Positions 1 through 7,480 of a stretch of DNA of 64,000 nt are shown piece by piece. This DNA comes from Gimesia alba (GTDB taxonomy: Bacteria > Planctomycetota > Planctomycetia > Planctomycetales > Planctomycetaceae). The notes beneath the pieces were generated by a model, which did not search any database, was not told the DNA's origin, and saw nothing but the letters and a program-made list of their open reading frames with translations. The translations under genes were made by a program, and so were the position numbers. Position 1 is the stretch's first letter. Each line of letters starts with the position of its first letter. The DNA lies in NCBI RefSeq assembly GCF_007744675.1, contig NZ_CP036269.1, positions 496,001-560,000 on the forward strand, in the 5' to 3' direction.

Positions 1-1
1 A

Positions 2-550
2 GTGGGACGCCAGCAACAGCAGCAGAGGCAAATGTATGAACGTCGCCGTCGGCAACAAGCGCTCAATCAAAAATATCGTGCACTCCAGGTCGCTTTATTG
101 CAGCTGGATCAGGCTCCTGATTTTCAGCGGGCGGCCTCTCGGGCGGAGGCCGCCAGTGAGGTTCCACTGGCTTTGCGGCAAAGGCAGTATCGTCGCTTTC
201 GGCAAAAACTGGTCAGACATTTCGTACGCCGTCTGCGGATGGGTACTGAGACCCAGGTTCTGCTCGATTCTCTCACGGTATTGGTCGAGGCACTGGGCGT
301 TGCCGGTTTTGAGGCGAGTTATATTGAACAGGCAGCTTCGCGGCAGTTGCAAAACAGAACCATGAGACCAGCAGAAAATTTCTCTGCCACGTTAGAGCGA
401 GTGCAGCGGGAGCATGCTGACCGGAAGGCTGCGCTGAATCAGGCGAGCCTGGATCCGGATACAAAGCAGCAATTACAGGAAGCACAGGACCAGCAATTAG
501 TGGAATCCTTGATGGAAATGACGCTTGGTAATCGAGGAGAAGAGACATGA
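2..550 (+). CDS. hypothetical Gln/Arg-rich coiled-coil protein, possibly 5'-truncated by the window edge
   Basis: I do not recognise a family. The visible product is about 182 residues, starts from a GTG at the very edge of the window and may continue upstream. The N-terminal 40 residues are extremely rich in Gln and Arg (GRQQQQQRQMYERRRRQQ), and the C-terminal third is charged and likely coiled coil (residues about 125-170). It has no membrane segment and no Cys. The stop codon overlaps the ATG of the next gene (ATGA), so it is translationally coupled to the coupling-protein ATPase and probably works with it in the mobile element. Confidence 0.7.
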   Translation: MGRQQQQQRQMYERRRRQQALNQKYRALQVALLQLDQAPDFQRAASRAEAASEVPLALRQRQYRRFRQKLVRHFVRRLRMGTETQVLLDSLTVLVEALGVAGFEASYIEQAASRQLQNRTMRPAENFSATLERVQREHADRKAALNQASLDPDTKQQLQEAQDQQLVESLMEMTLGNRGEET

Positions 551-2448
551 ACCAGCTTTCCAGAACTATCAGACCGAAGCGACTATCCCGAACCAGACGG
601 CATTCGTTTTTCTCGTCGAAACAGCTTTTTGCTGAGAGTCAGGCGGGAATCTTCATCTCCGGCGACTCCGGTTTCGGAAAGAGCAATGCGATGAAAGTGC
701 TGATGCAGCTCCTGGCGATCTTGGGATATGGCTTTCTGTTCATAAGCCCGCACGGTTCTGATCCGAGAGACATACTGAGTTGGTGTATGGCTCAGAAAGC
801 ATCGATCCGCAACCGGGTCGTGTATATCGATCCGGCTGAGACATCGCGTACGACCTGTATCAATCCCCTCGCAGTCGAATCGACCCGTGACCCGATCCAA
901 TACCGCGCTCGGCTGGTCAGTAAAATCGGGCATGTTTGCCGGATTCTGCTCTCTGCCTGGGGAGAGGAAGATTTTGACAGTCGTCCCCGCCTCTTTACCT
1001 GGACAATGAGAATTTTGAAGACGCTTGCAGAACTCGGTTTACCTCTGGCGGATGCAAAGCATTTTCTGGATGTTGGTTCTGATGTCTACAATGCTCTGGT
1101 ACAAGCGGTCCCCGATGTCATGGCACGGCACTTCTTTGAGAATCTGGCCGCCGGTCGTCCGCAAGATATCCGGGAAGAGATCGAATCGACGCGCAACCGC
1201 ATCCTGGGGTTTTTCAGTAATCCGATTATCGAAGCCATGCTTTCCCGGACGAGCGGGGTACTCGATTTTGGACAGCTGCGACGAAAAAACGCCATCGTGA
1301 TTGTCAATCTCAGACAAGGGGGCGTTTTGCGGGAGGAAGATCAGCAAATATTAGCTAATTTATTTCTGGCCGAGTTATTACACGACGTTTTTAATAGTGA
1401 TACTCCTACTCCGTACTTTGCCTTTCTGGATGAGCTTCCCGTCTTTGCCAGGGGATCAGGACCGGAACTGACTGCTGCAGCCGGCCAAATCCGCAAGTTT
1501 TTATTACGTCTGGTTTGTGCCACGCAAGGGGCGAATCCGTTTCCGGATCGTGTGGATGATCGTTTACTAAATGCCTTGATTGGGCAGTGTGGTCTACATT
1601 TTCTATTTCGCCATAAGCATCCGTATGATGCGAAGTTTTTCGGCGAGATCATCGGGTTCCCAACCTATGATCCTCAGCGAGTGAAACATCAGACTGTGCA
1701 GTCGCAGCAGTATCAGGCGGGCCATGATTTAGTCACCCTGATGGATTTCAGTGAAAGTGAGTCGGAAACCAGGGGAACGGGAGGCTCTGAATCAAACGGT
1801 GTTACGGAGACCGAGCAGTGGAGTGATACCCAGAGCCATTCGGTGGGTTCATCCACCAGTCATTCGGAATCAAGCTCGCAAACAACGGGAACCAGTCAGA
1901 ATCCCTACAACACACAATTGCAACAGATACGACAGGCGGTCAGTGATGCCCGATCTTCGACAGCAGGGCAATCTGAAAACCGTACCGATGGTCGTTCTTC
2001 GACGACGGGAGGCTCGAAGGGACACTCTCACCAAACCAGTCAGAGCTGGTCGCAATCTGTGGGGAAAACGAGGGGAAGAACTTTTAAACAGTCATTGGTT
2101 CCTCGGCTACTTTGGAGAGACGTCGTGACTGGAGTCACCTTTTATTCGCCACAAGAACACCAGCTGATGTATGCGACCCGGCTGGCATCACTGCAGATTG
2201 GAGAAGCGATTGTCTACGGTCCGGGAAAACCGATGCGGATTCAATTCCCCTTGGCACAAGATCCTGCTCGCTGGTCCCCGAGATTTGTTGCGCGGCGTAT
2301 GGAACATTACCTGGACCTGTTAGCACAGGTCTTTCCTTCCCCGCAGCAGGTCTTAGCCGAACGTCAACAGGAACTGGAAGCAATCATTCACAATCTGGGT
2401 CTGGCATTACCTGAGCAGGATGCAGGTGATGATCCGTTTCCCAGTTAG
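547..2448 (+). CDS. VirD4/TraG-like conjugative coupling ATPase (soluble type)
   Basis: The protein is a 633-residue P-loop ATPase of the FtsK/HerA/VirD4 group, which in mobile elements links the relaxosome to a secretion channel and pumps DNA. Walker A is GDSGFGKS (residues 39-46) and Walker B is AFLDELP (Asp295-Glu296). No N-terminal membrane helices are seen, unlike classical VirD4, so it may be membrane-recruited or belong to the soluble branch. Residues about 399-512 form a low-complexity Ser/Thr/Gln/Gly linker (for example SESESETRGTGGSES) that interrupts the conserved C-terminal part. It overlaps the upstream gene by 4 bases and is followed closely by a replication-relaxation gene. The ATPase class is clear; the exact subfamily is inferred. 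Confidence 0.85.
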   Translation: MNQLSRTIRPKRLSRTRRHSFFSSKQLFAESQAGIFISGDSGFGKSNAMKVLMQLLAILGYGFLFISPHGSDPRDILSWCMAQKASIRNRVVYIDPAETSRTTCINPLAVESTRDPIQYRARLVSKIGHVCRILLSAWGEEDFDSRPRLFTWTMRILKTLAELGLPLADAKHFLDVGSDVYNALVQAVPDVMARHFFENLAAGRPQDIREEIESTRNRILGFFSNPIIEAMLSRTSGVLDFGQLRRKNAIVIVNLRQGGVLREEDQQILANLFLAELLHDVFNSDTPTPYFAFLDELPVFARGSGPELTAAAGQIRKFLLRLVCATQGANPFPDRVDDRLLNALIGQCGLHFLFRHKHPYDAKFFGEIIGFPTYDPQRVKHQTVQSQQYQAGHDLVTLMDFSESESETRGTGGSESNGVTETEQWSDTQSHSVGSSTSHSESSSQTTGTSQNPYNTQLQQIRQAVSDARSSTAGQSENRTDGRSSTTGGSKGHSHQTSQSWSQSVGKTRGRTFKQSLVPRLLWRDVVTGVTFYSPQEHQLMYATRLASLQIGEAIVYGPGKPMRIQFPLAQDPARWSPRFVARRMEHYLDLLAQVFPSPQQVLAERQQELEAIIHNLGLALPEQDAGDDPFPS

Positions 2449-2461
2449 AGGTAGACAGACG

Positions 2462-3397
2462 ATGATTACCACAAGAGACATTCCGGTATTCGAGAAGCTG
2501 GCCCGGTATTTTTTGATGAATCGCCGTATGGTGCAGCAGGAGTGCTATCCGACCGACCGAGATGGTCGCCTCTCCCGCCGCCGCCTTTCGGCTCTGTTGC
2601 ACGACGGCTATATCAGCAAACAGCGGATGCTGGTCGTGAACCCGCGCGATGAGACTCCGGCTCCCGTCTATCATCTGGCAAAGAAAGGTTGCCAGTTTTT
2701 AGCGGAGCATTTTGAAGACGATCGTTATTTAGTAAAGCCGACCAGCATTGCGCAGCCGATGCATCTGTATCATTATTTGGCGGTTGCCAACACGCATATG
2801 CTGCTCGACAAAGCCATTGCCCAAAGCTCTGTCAAATTGGTGACCTGGTGCAATGAGCAGGAATATCTCAATCCGGAGAACCCTGATCCCAAACAACGAA
2901 TTCGGTTGTATGCCGAACTCAAGACGGCCCCTAAAAAAATCATTTGTGCTCCCGACTCCGGTTTTCTGCTGGAAGTAGACGGGCATCGTGGTGTCTTCTA
3001 TTTGGAGCAGGATCGGGATCGTGACAACTACAGTCACAATCGTGTCGCGGCATTGAAGTCTCCCGGTTATACGGAACTCCATCGCCAACAACGGCACCGA
3101 AAACATTTCCCGGAAACAACTCTGAATCGGTTCACCGTGGTGATGGTTGCACCGAGTGTAAAACGGCGTGATGCCCTTCGTCGCGCTTTTCAGAAAAAAA
3201 CAGGCGCAGATTTCTGGCGGTTTGCGTCACTGACAGAATTAACACCGAAAACATTCCTGCATGAGCGGGTCTGGTATCGGACGGAAGCTGACGAGCCACA
3301 ACCGTTGGTCAAGCCAACGACATCATTAACCGTCACATCAGAATTAGTTCGAAATAGTGAGGAGGCAGACAATGCGTTGGCAGTCTCAAAATCATGA
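2462..3397 (+). CDS. replication-relaxation family protein
   Basis: The product (311 residues from ATG 2462) resembles the replication-relaxation family, a winged-helix-like protein found next to TraG-like ATPases in mobile elements and thought to act in plasmid or element replication/transfer initiation. The N-terminus has the typical opening: a helix (DIPVFEKLARYFLMNRRMVQ), then LSRRRLSALLHDGYI, then PVYHLAKKGCQFLAEHF. I chose ATG 2462 because AGAGG lies about 10 bases upstream and homology begins there. An in-frame ATG at 2420 would overlap the ATPase gene by 29 bases. The 3' end is rich in Thr and Glu. The function is from the family and not proven. Confidence 0.8.
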   Translation: MITTRDIPVFEKLARYFLMNRRMVQQECYPTDRDGRLSRRRLSALLHDGYISKQRMLVVNPRDETPAPVYHLAKKGCQFLAEHFEDDRYLVKPTSIAQPMHLYHYLAVANTHMLLDKAIAQSSVKLVTWCNEQEYLNPENPDPKQRIRLYAELKTAPKKIICAPDSGFLLEVDGHRGVFYLEQDRDRDNYSHNRVAALKSPGYTELHRQQRHRKHFPETTLNRFTVVMVAPSVKRRDALRRAFQKKTGADFWRFASLTELTPKTFLHERVWYRTEADEPQPLVKPTTSLTVTSELVRNSEEADNALAVSKS

Positions 3398-3579
3398 ACG
3401 ATTTACCTGTTTCGGAGTCTCCGGGCAGGTCTCCGCCCCGACATACGCTGACTGTTTTGTGGGTTGTATGTGTATTTGTTTGCCCACCAACGACTTACGG
3501 GTGTCGTGGCTGTCATTCGGCAAGCTCAATCCATCCCCGACCTCACAGCTTTCCAGGGGTGAACCGAGTCAACCTGTGA
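3394..3579 (+). CDS. possible small membrane peptide, translationally coupled
   Basis: A 61-codon frame starts with an ATG that overlaps the stop of the replication-relaxation gene (ATGA at 3394-3397), the same coupling as between the first two genes. It encodes a short hydrophobic segment (LTVLWVVCVFVCPP, about residues 19-32) with several Cys. Its 3' end runs into the inner inverted repeat at 3535-3587, which argues against a long conserved C-terminus. No family is recognised. It could be a chance frame. Confidence 0.3.
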   Translation: MNDLPVSESPGRSPPRHTLTVLWVVCVFVCPPTTYGCRGCHSASSIHPRPHSFPGVNRVNL

Positions 3580-3607
3580 GGTCGGGGCTAGATCGCCCCC
3601 GACACCC
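3499..3607. repeat. nested inverted repeats, candidate origin or transfer-related structure
   Basis: A perfect 14-bp inverted repeat (CCCCGACCTCACAG at 3535-3548 and its complement at 3574-3587, 25-base loop) lies inside an outer 8-bp pair (GGGTGTCG at 3499-3506 and CGACACCC at 3600-3607). It sits right after the replication-relaxation gene. Nested inverted repeats beside such a gene are compatible with an origin of transfer or replication, but a transcription terminator or regulatory hairpin is also possible. There is no T-run after the stem. Confidence 0.5.
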
Positions 3608-3713
3608 CCGGAAAACCATCCGTCAGCTACCGGCCATATGCCTGCCACTGTCAGATTGTTTTCCACTCTTCTTCCTCTGGTCAGAAGAGCATAAGTCGTA
3701 CTCCCTCCCATGT

Positions 3714-4346
3714 ATGTTGTTTTGTTTTTTACGAACCGGCAATGCCGGACTGTTTTGGTTTGGGCGACAGCTTGCAAGTCTGCATAACAGTCCATTGCGT
3801 GCCTTTCAAACGAATCGATTCCGGCATGACCGGATTGAATACATCCAGGAAGTTCGAGATCTCTTGTACACGCTGACACGGCAGCGTCTTACGGGAGCGA
3901 ACTTTTTCGATGTCCGCCTACGGGCGGTTTTTGTACCCCATTTCACCCCTAACTGTATGGAACACGTACCAACCACAGTGCGACACGATGTCGATTCCAA
4001 AATGATGGCACCGATTGTCATTGCGAAACCACATTGGTTTCAGTTTTGGAAACAACCAACTTTTGTCAACATGCAACTGCTCGCCCGCCAGGTCGACCTT
4101 GCTGATGACTGGAATCGGTTGACAGAACGGAGGAGAAAACTTCTCGAAGATCTAAGCCGTTTTCAGAAGCAGGCAACTCAGTTCAAAAAACAGGAAGGAA
4201 AGTGGCGAAACCTGTTTCAAACCATCGAGTGGGCTTCACAGCCAACTCGAAAAACCAACAAGCCCCGTGTCCTCCCGGGCATGGGACTTGAATTGAGCCT
4301 CCTGGCTCTGCATTTGGTGGTGGGAGTCGCATTTATGATGGTCTGA
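3714..4346 (+). CDS. hypothetical protein with charged helix and C-terminal hydrophobic segment
   Basis: This is an unrecognised frame of about 211 codons, open upstream to 3357 without a convincing start. The last 92 residues look genuinely coding: a strongly charged helical stretch (LTERRRKLLEDLSRFQKQAT) followed by a hydrophobic C-terminus (LELSLLALHLVVGVAFMMV) that could be a tail anchor. The part before 3714 is Cys/Pro-rich, overlaps the inverted repeats and looks non-coding. ATG 3714 has no good ribosome site, and the start could be further in, for example ATG 4071. It may be a decayed or fast-evolving accessory gene of the element. Confidence 0.4.
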   Translation: MLFCFLRTGNAGLFWFGRQLASLHNSPLRAFQTNRFRHDRIEYIQEVRDLLYTLTRQRLTGANFFDVRLRAVFVPHFTPNCMEHVPTTVRHDVDSKMMAPIVIAKPHWFQFWKQPTFVNMQLLARQVDLADDWNRLTERRRKLLEDLSRFQKQATQFKKQEGKWRNLFQTIEWASQPTRKTNKPRVLPGMGLELSLLALHLVVGVAFMMV

Positions 4347-4389
4347 CCATCAGGACGGAAGCGATTCCGCAGGAGTGAGAACAGTGTGT

Positions 4390-4422
4390 CATCCGGAAGT
4401 TGCCGTTGTCAACTTCCGGATG
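4390..4422. repeat. perfect 13-bp hairpin, unit 1 of a duplicated module
   Basis: CATCCGGAAGTTG (4390-4402) and its exact complement (4410-4422) are separated by 7 bases. A similar hairpin occurs at 5075-5102 in the second copy of the module, preceded by the same GAGTGAGAA. There is no T-run, so it is not a standard intrinsic terminator. Bases 4347-4667 between genes hold this hairpin and the one at 4509. Confidence 0.6.
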
Positions 4423-4508
4423 CAGGCTCGCGAATGTGTTGAGTGTCGTTTTCAGACGTACCAGACGCTTTCTAAAGCTGACCATAATTCCTATCAGGAA
4501 TTCAACTC

Positions 4509-4537
4509 GATGAGCAGGTTATTCTCCCGCGCTCATC
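4509..4537. repeat. GATGAGC...GCTCATC hairpin, unit 1
   Basis: A 7-bp inverted repeat with a CTCCCGC-containing loop lies 130 bases upstream of the first small paralogous gene. The equivalent element, GATGAGCGG...CCGCTCATC, lies at 5215-5243 upstream of the second paralogue. Confidence 0.55.
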
Positions 4538-4667
4538 AACTTTTATTGGATGTAACGACCGGTTTCAACTTCAACCCGACCAGAGAGGGTTGGTTTGGTA
4601 TTTGGTTGAGACAGGTCTTTCGTCCCGTCAATTTGACGGATTTCAATTTCTTTACTCCCTCATCATT

Positions 4668-4988
4668 ATGGAAAATGACAAGAAAACAACACCGGCAAAA
4701 GTTTCTAACGCCACTAACAAGGTTAAGGAAGCAAAACAGCCACCCATTTGTCGTGTGGAATTCAGCGGTATCAGCGCTGCTGTCTGGCCCAAGCAGATTC
4801 CTTCTGTCGACGGACAATCACGCGAAACGTGGATGGTCAGTCTCACCCGTTCCTACCGGGATGGCAATGAGACAAAGCGAACGCACGTTCTTTTTCCGGA
4901 ACATTTACTGCCCGCTTCAATGGCACTCATCAAAGCATGGGAATTTATTGAAAACGGTGGCAAAGCTGAGGAGCAGAACGATGCTTAA
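4668..4988 (+). CDS. small accessory protein, paralogue of the one at 5451
   Basis: The product has 106 residues from ATG 4668; a longer frame begins at 4590, but homology to the next small gene starts well inside it. The N-terminus is basic and low-complexity (MENDKKTTPAKVSNATNKVK), followed by a compact domain: CRVEFSGISAAVW, then TRSYRDGNETKRTHVLF, then a terminal helix (ALIKAWEFIE). It aligns with the protein at 5451 (RIGFITASVFG, KRYKDGEDVKYTSSF, VLQMAQAYVE). Such small proteins accompany integrases in planctomycete elements in my recollection; a DNA-binding or regulatory role is only a guess. The domain has no Cys motif or signal peptide. Confidence 0.75.
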   Translation: MENDKKTTPAKVSNATNKVKEAKQPPICRVEFSGISAAVWPKQIPSVDGQSRETWMVSLTRSYRDGNETKRTHVLFPEHLLPASMALIKAWEFIENGGKAEEQNDA

Positions 4989-5074
4989 GGATGCAAACGC
5001 AACGGTGAAGGATTTTCGTTGGTTGTCAGGAGCTTGCTCAAGCCAACGAGAATGGAGTGAGAATCAAAGCATTT

Positions 5075-5102
5075 CGGAACGGTTGCCCTCTCAACCGTTC
5101 CG
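5075..5102. repeat. perfect 11-bp hairpin, unit 2 of the duplicated module
   Basis: CGGAACGGTTG (5075-5085) pairs exactly with CAACCGTTCCG (5092-5102) across a 6-base loop. It is the positional counterpart of the hairpin at 4390-4422. Bases 4989-5450 are otherwise non-coding and hold this hairpin, a diverged copy of the 4441-4473 sequence at 5147-5180, and the hairpin at 5215. Confidence 0.6.
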
Positions 5103-5214
5103 GAATCAAACCTACCCTCTGTGGCAGGAGGCTGGACAACTTCGTCGAGTGTCATCTTTGGATGTACCAGGCATTTTGACTGGCTGAAATCGATTCATTG
5201 TTTGAATCTCATTC

Positions 5215-5243
5215 GATGAGCGGAACATCCTCTCCCGCTCATC
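5215..5243. repeat. GATGAGCGG...CCGCTCATC hairpin, unit 2
   Basis: A 9-bp inverted repeat lies about 210 bases upstream of the second small paralogous gene. It corresponds to 4509-4537, at a shift of 706 bases. Confidence 0.55.
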
Positions 5244-5450
5244 ACCCTTTGTTCGGTTTCAAACGACCGCCAAACTCTCGTTGAAAATGTTCACGATCTC
5301 CTTGCGCACTTTGCAAACTCGTGTCATGGTCGCGGTCTGTCTGCTCGATTCGATGTTTTTTCAATGCAGACAGGTAAACGAATCTCACGGGTTGCTGATT
5401 AACTATGAGAGGCAATTCAGAACTGTTCCTTCCACAGAAAGGTTGAACCA

Positions 5451-5726
5451 ATGGCTAAAAAAAGTGCAAAACGAAACAGTAATAATCCTCCGGAAAAAGT
5501 GTTCCGAATTGGATTCATCACGGCTTCCGTTTTCGGGCATGAAATTGAAACAGACGAAGGCCCCATCACGGTTCGCAGTGTCAATGTGCAGAAACGGTAT
5601 AAGGATGGGGAGGACGTTAAATATACCTCTTCCTTCAACCTGGCGGAATTACCTCAGGCCGTCCGCGTGCTGCAAATGGCACAGGCATACGTTGAACGGG
5701 CTGAAGCCGAAATCATTCTGGATTGA
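5451..5726 (+). CDS. small accessory protein, paralogue of the one at 4668
   Basis: The product has 91 residues. The start ATG 5451 follows GAAAGG (5437-5442). After a basic N-terminus (MAKKSAKRNSNNPPEK) comes a small domain with RIGFITASVFG, VNVQKRYKDGEDVKYTSSF and a C-terminal helix (LPQAVRVLQMAQAYVERAEA). It aligns with the protein at 4668 over most of the domain, so the two arose by a tandem duplication that also copied the upstream hairpins. It sits just before the excisionase-like and integrase genes. The function is unknown; a nucleic-acid-binding or recombination accessory role is inferred from context only. Confidence 0.8.
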   Translation: MAKKSAKRNSNNPPEKVFRIGFITASVFGHEIETDEGPITVRSVNVQKRYKDGEDVKYTSSFNLAELPQAVRVLQMAQAYVERAEAEIILD

Positions 5727-5747
5727 AGCACCGGCAGATTCATTTCC

Positions 5748-5777
5748 GGACGGTGATTGAAACTTCGATCACCGTCC
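5748..5777. repeat. 10-bp inverted repeat upstream of the excisionase-like gene
   Basis: GGACGGTGAT (5748-5757) and ATCACCGTCC (5768-5777) form a perfect hairpin with a 10-base loop, between the small gene and the excisionase-like gene. It may act as a regulatory site or terminator; a short pyrimidine-rich stretch (CCTCTTTCTC) follows. Confidence 0.5.
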
Positions 5778-5807
5778 CCTCTTTCTCGAAACTTGAAAGG
5801 TATGCAG

Positions 5808-6080
5808 ATGAACGTCCCAGAAATTGAGGATCGACTCGAAAAGATCGAAATGCTTCTCTCTGAACTGATCCAACAAAAGTCTCAGAAGGAATGGTATAGC
5901 ACAGCGGATCTCGCGGAACTTACAGGCCGGGCCGAGTTTACAGTCCGCGAGTGGTGCCGCCTTGGTCGTATTACTGCAGAAAAGGAAGCTAATGGGCGGA
6001 AACATGAATGGCGAGTCAGTCATGAAGAAGTCCAACGCATTCTAAATCATGGTCCAAGACCACTCATCCTTCGAAATTGA
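5808..6080 (+). CDS. excisionase-like helix-turn-helix protein
   Basis: The product has 90 residues from ATG 5808, chosen because GAAAGG ends 7 bases upstream. Residues about 1-25 form a leucine-rich helix (EIEDRLEKIEMLLSELIQQK). A MerR/excisionase-type winged helix follows: WYSTADLAELTGRAEFTVRE, then WCRLGRITAEK, then EWRVSHEEVQRIL. Such proteins bind at attachment sites and bias a tyrosine integrase toward excision, or act as repressors. The stop overlaps the longest possible integrase frame (TTG 6077), so the two genes are almost certainly co-transcribed. Confidence 0.8.
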   Translation: MNVPEIEDRLEKIEMLLSELIQQKSQKEWYSTADLAELTGRAEFTVREWCRLGRITAEKEANGRKHEWRVSHEEVQRILNHGPRPLILRN

Positions 6081-6148
6081 AAACGGCGCCCACAATCGGG
6101 CAGATCTGGACTTCACAATGTTTTTCCTGCAAGGTGCTATCGTCTCTC

Positions 6149-7402
6149 ATGGCCTCACTTGAGAACCGCACTGGCTATTTCAATGTCGTGTTTCGGTTCG
6201 GCGGCAAGAAGTATACGCGGTCGCTGCATACCGATGACGAGTCAGAAGCCAATCGATTACTGGCAAATCTTGAACAGACGGTTCGAGACGTTAAGAGTGG
6301 TCGAATTTCTTTGCCACCTGATGCCGATATTCCAACGTTTTTGCTGTCTGATGGCAAATTAACAACTCCTCATGTCAGTGATAGTGATTCAATTTCTGAA
6401 ACTCGGCTCTCTCTTCACGACCTTTTCGAATCGTTTTTTACTTCGTTGCCAGACGATTCCCTGGAAGAATCAACGATCTCGTTAATAAAAACACATCGGA
6501 ATAATTTACTCCGCATTCTGGGGAAAGATGTAGTCATTGAAGACATTGATTTGAACGCCCTTGATCTCTACAGCAAGAAACGTCGGAGAGAAAATGGTCG
6601 TCGGAAAGGAAAAGTTAGCTCATATACAATTAAAAAAGAACTGGTCACTTTGAGACGCGTACTTCAGTGGGGTAAGAAGCGTGACAAACATGATTCTGAG
6701 ATTCCTGAAATTCGAGATGTACAACTTCCAAAGTCAGCCGAACGACCTATCTTTCAAACCTTCAATGAAATCACAGTTCAGATCGAACAGGGCGATCTGA
6801 CTGAGGAACAGCAAAGCGAGCTCTGGGAATGCTTGTATCTGAGAACAGATGAGATTGATCAATTGATTCAACATGTGCGTAAGAAAGCATCGCACACGTT
6901 TCTATATCCAATGATTGTCGCGGCAGCACATACAGGAGCCCGTCGTAGTGAACTCATGCGATCGCAGCTCACCGACATTCGGGGTGATGTACTTATTATT
7001 CGCGAGAAAAAGCGTCGTCGTGGGCAAGAATCAACGCGCAGGGTTCCAATGTCTTCGCTACTGAAAGAAACACTGCAGGAATGGAAAGACGAGCATCCTG
7101 GTGGAAAATATACATTCGCCCTAATGGATATATTCAATCAAAAACAGGCTAAAAAAGCCCGACCTATTACACGTGATGAGGCACACAGTAGTTTCAAGAG
7201 AGTGTTGAAAAACAGTAAATGGAGCGTCATTCCGGGGTGGCATTGCCTGCGGCATTCCTTCATCAGTAATCTTGCATCCCATTCAATTGACCAAAGGCTG
7301 ATCGATGAATTCGTGGGACACACGACGGAAGAAATGCGCCGTCGTTATCGTCACCTCTTTCCCGAAGTGAAACAAGCTGCGATTCGGTCAGTGTTTCATT
7401 GA
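6149..7402 (+). CDS. tyrosine site-specific recombinase (integrase)
   Basis: The product (417 residues from ATG 6149) catalyses strand exchange between element and chromosome attachment sites. The N-terminal arm-binding part (RTGYFNVVFRFGGKKYTRSL) is followed by a core-binding helical domain and a catalytic domain. Catalytic residues can be placed: Arg265 (TGARRSEL), His365 and Arg368 (HCLRHSF), His391 (FVGHTT) and Tyr400 (RRRYRHLFPE), with a Lys in the KKRRRG hairpin. All are present, so it looks active. A TTG at 6077 would add 24 residues, but the N-terminal domain starts at 6149. The last codons form the start of a repeat also found beside tRNA-Leu at 40196. Confidence 0.92.
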   Translation: MASLENRTGYFNVVFRFGGKKYTRSLHTDDESEANRLLANLEQTVRDVKSGRISLPPDADIPTFLLSDGKLTTPHVSDSDSISETRLSLHDLFESFFTSLPDDSLEESTISLIKTHRNNLLRILGKDVVIEDIDLNALDLYSKKRRRENGRRKGKVSSYTIKKELVTLRRVLQWGKKRDKHDSEIPEIRDVQLPKSAERPIFQTFNEITVQIEQGDLTEEQQSELWECLYLRTDEIDQLIQHVRKKASHTFLYPMIVAAAHTGARRSELMRSQLTDIRGDVLIIREKKRRRGQESTRRVPMSSLLKETLQEWKDEHPGGKYTFALMDIFNQKQAKKARPITRDEAHSSFKRVLKNSKWSVIPGWHCLRHSFISNLASHSIDQRLIDEFVGHTTEEMRRRYRHLFPEVKQAAIRSVFH

Positions 7403-7480
7403 AGGCTCCCCCATTATGGTATCTATAGAATCCAATGTAATTCCAATCTCATTGAAACTGTGTCTGTGATTTGTCCACTG
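7391..7480 (+). repeat. element-end direct repeat, copy 1 (integrase 3' end plus downstream)
   Basis: The last four codons and the stop of the integrase gene and about 75 bases beyond them recur at 40196-40285 with roughly 85-90% identity by eye. This includes an uninterrupted 31-base identical core (7427-7457). The second copy lies about 65-150 bases from a tRNA-Leu gene. It marks the attachment-proximal end of related elements. Confidence 0.8.

Noticed and set aside
36-365. 109-codon plus-strand frame overlapping the first gene
   Set aside because: It lies in another frame of the Gln/Arg-rich gene and has no ribosome site or domain pattern.
4375-5187. 270-codon open frame running through the hairpin regions
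   Set aside because: It overlaps the better-supported small gene at 4668 in another frame, crosses perfect inverted repeats, and its translation has no domain-like pattern.
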